Source: Rhizobium etli 8C-3
GTDB lineage: Bacteria > Pseudomonadota > Alphaproteobacteria > Rhizobiales > Rhizobiaceae
Assembly (NCBI RefSeq): GCF_001908375.1
Contig: NZ_CP017244.1
Span: 1,178,001-1,242,000 of the forward strand
Length of the DNA stretch: 64,000 nucleotides
Direction of reading: 5' to 3'
A model generated the notes under the pieces. The model did no database searches and was not told the origin of the DNA. It saw nothing but the letters and a program-made list of their open reading frames with translations. Shown here piece by piece: positions 63,060 through 64,000 of the stretch (position 1 is the first letter of the stretch; every line of letters begins with the position of its first letter). A program made the translations under genes and the position numbers.

Positions 63060-63856
63060 CGGCCGTCAGCAAACGTCCGGGCAGCGGCGATTGCACTGGC
63101 AGCGCCAGCGCGCATTTGCGTCGTATCTGCGCTCGCAACAACTAGATCGCAACCGAGCTTCAACAGCTCGCCAGCACGCTTTCCATTGCTGCCGAAGGCG
63201 CAGGTGAATTTCTTGTGTGCTCGGCACCGCGCGACAATGTGGGCCAGTTCCTTGTCGATCTCGTCGGTGTCCGGCGCGAGCCTTGCACCGTTCGAAAGGG
63301 CAATTGACAAATCGGAGGGACCGACGAAGACGCCGTCGATGCCTTCGACACCAAGGATGCCATCGATGGCATCAAGTGCTGCGCGCGTCTCCACCATCGC
63401 AATCGTCAGCGTCAGCCGGTTGGCGGTGCGCAGGTATTCGTCTGCCGAGAGCTCCATATGGTTGAGCGCCAGCGTCGGTCCCCAGCTTCGTTCGCCAAGC
63501 GGTGGATACTTGGCAAACCGCACAAGCGCCTTCGCATCGGCGACCGAATTGACCATCGGCGCGATGATGCCGGTGCATCCAGCATCGAGCAGCCGGGAGG
63601 CCGAAGCGAAATCGCCAACCGGGATGCGCGCGAGTGCGGGTTTTCCCGCAGAACGGCACTGCGTAACGGCATTCGATGCTGAAGCCATATCCCACATGCC
63701 GTGCTGCATATCGAGCACGACGGAATCGAAATCTTCCTGCGCCAGATGATGGACGACCATCGGTTCGGGTATACCGATCCAAGCAGAAACCAAGCCAGCA
63801 TGTCCGTCTGCCCTGATCCTGTCCGCGAAGCTTTCGATTGCCGGTCTCTGCGTCAT
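63056..63856 (-). CDS. HpcH/HpaI-family aldolase
   Basis: The 266-residue class II aldolase has AWIGIPEPMVVHHLAQEDFD, DMQHG, the metal-binding glutamate in AMVETRAALDAID and GVFVGPSDLSIAL. It would cleave a 4-hydroxy-2-oxo acid to pyruvate and an aldehyde. ATG at 63856 (GGAG upstream) overlaps the stop of the preceding gene by ATGA, so both are in one operon. It also overlaps the convergent SpeE-like gene by 4 bp. Confidence 0.93.
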   Translation of the reverse strand: MTQRPAIESFADRIRADGHAGLVSAWIGIPEPMVVHHLAQEDFDSVVLDMQHGMWDMASASNAVTQCRSAGKPALARIPVGDFASASRLLDAGCTGIIAPMVNSVADAKALVRFAKYPPLGERSWGPTLALNHMELSADEYLRTANRLTLTIAMVETRAALDAIDGILGVEGIDGVFVGPSDLSIALSNGARLAPDTDEIDKELAHIVARCRAHKKFTCAFGSNGKRAGELLKLGCDLVVASADTTQMRAGAASAIAAARTFADGR

Positions 63857-63999
63857 GTCGTTCTCCATTCCCCGCTCAGGCGAGCGCCTGTTTGCTGATC
63901 TTGAAATTCCTCGATGAATGTTTTCTGCAACAAGATTCCATCCCACTCGTCCGGGAAAAACGGTGAATCGTAGATCAGCGTGAACGGTCCGACGTAACC
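63853..63999 (-). CDS. Sugar phosphate isomerase/epimerase-like protein, C-terminal fragment
   Basis: The last 48 codons of a minus-strand gene run off the window's right end: GYVGPFTLIYDSPFFPDEWD then ILLQKTFIEEF. The GPFTLIYD…DEW pattern resembles the C-terminus of TIM-barrel sugar isomerase/epimerases (IolE/xylose-isomerase-like). It ends in an ATGA overlap with the aldolase gene, supporting a shared carbohydrate pathway. Confidence 0.6.
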   Translation of the reverse strand, partial: GYVGPFTLIYDSPFFPDEWDGILLQKTFIEEFQDQQTGARLSGEWRTT

Positions 64000-64000
64000 G

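Noticed and set aside
1..64000. CRISPR arrays, tRNA/rRNA genes, prophage or integrase genes
   Set aside because: None was seen on either strand by eye: no regular spaced repeats, no cloverleaf-like tRNA, no phage structural or integrase proteins.

Overview
The window looks like chromosomal or large-replicon DNA from a Rhizobiaceae-type alphaproteobacterium (Rhizobium/Sinorhizobium-like). The support is uniformly high GC, ATGA-coupled operons, several solute-binding-protein ABC transporters, GcvT-type FAD dehydrogenases, a ThuA/Gfo-Idh-MocA pair and a large exopolysaccharide locus. No rRNA, tRNA or CRISPR array was seen. Both ends cut genes: an AcoR-like regulator on the left and a sugar isomerase/epimerase-like gene on the right.

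Region 1 (1-8.3 kb) is metabolic. It holds the regulator, an NAD(P)-dependent aldehyde dehydrogenase with its DUF779 companion, a VOC-family protein, a PadR-chrA chromate efflux pair, and an 854-residue FAD dehydrogenase fused to a GcvT-like domain. Region 2 (8.25-14.0 kb) is a five-gene operon in the same order as E. coli cecR-ybhGFSR: TetR regulator, HlyD-type fusion protein, double ABC ATPase and two ABC-2 permeases. A near-perfect 25-bp operator overlaps its promoter. A decayed tnpB fragment lies directly behind it.

Region 3 (14.4-26.3 kb) is one long same-strand run. It holds a six-component polyol/sugar ABC importer (binding protein, two permeases, a 70-aa membrane protein, two ATPases), then a fused DhaK-DhaL kinase, a separate DhaL, DhaM, HPr, a full-length PTS enzyme I, a small HTH-like protein and a second DhaK. 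It encodes both an ATP-type and a complete PEP/PTS-type dihydroxyacetone (or related ketose) kinase, with a dedicated phosphoryl chain.

Region 4 (26.7-54.0 kb) is a Wzx/Wzy-type polysaccharide locus with frequent strand switches. It contains a flippase, polymerase, outer-membrane export protein, ExoP-like chain-length ATPase, initiating sugar phosphotransferase, four glycosyltransferases, a WbpM-like dehydratase, a DegT aminotransferase, a formyltransferase, a PIG-L deacetylase, an acyltransferase, two methyltransferases, an ATP-grasp/HAD pair and a pectate-lyase-like protein. Most unusually, it contains adjacent murA and murB paralogues. The set predicts a polymer with N-formylated or acylated amino sugars and possibly a muramic-acid-like residue.

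Region 5 (54.2-64 kb) has a TPP riboswitch, a short ORF resembling a broken thiM, and thiD. A divergent sugar-uptake locus follows (binding protein and two permeases on one side; ROK regulator, Gfo/Idh/MocA oxidoreductase and ThuA-like protein on the other). The window ends with a small secreted protein, a spermidine-synthase-like protein, an HpcH/HpaI aldolase and the truncated isomerase gene. Gene calls come from reading translations and motifs by eye; no database search was run.
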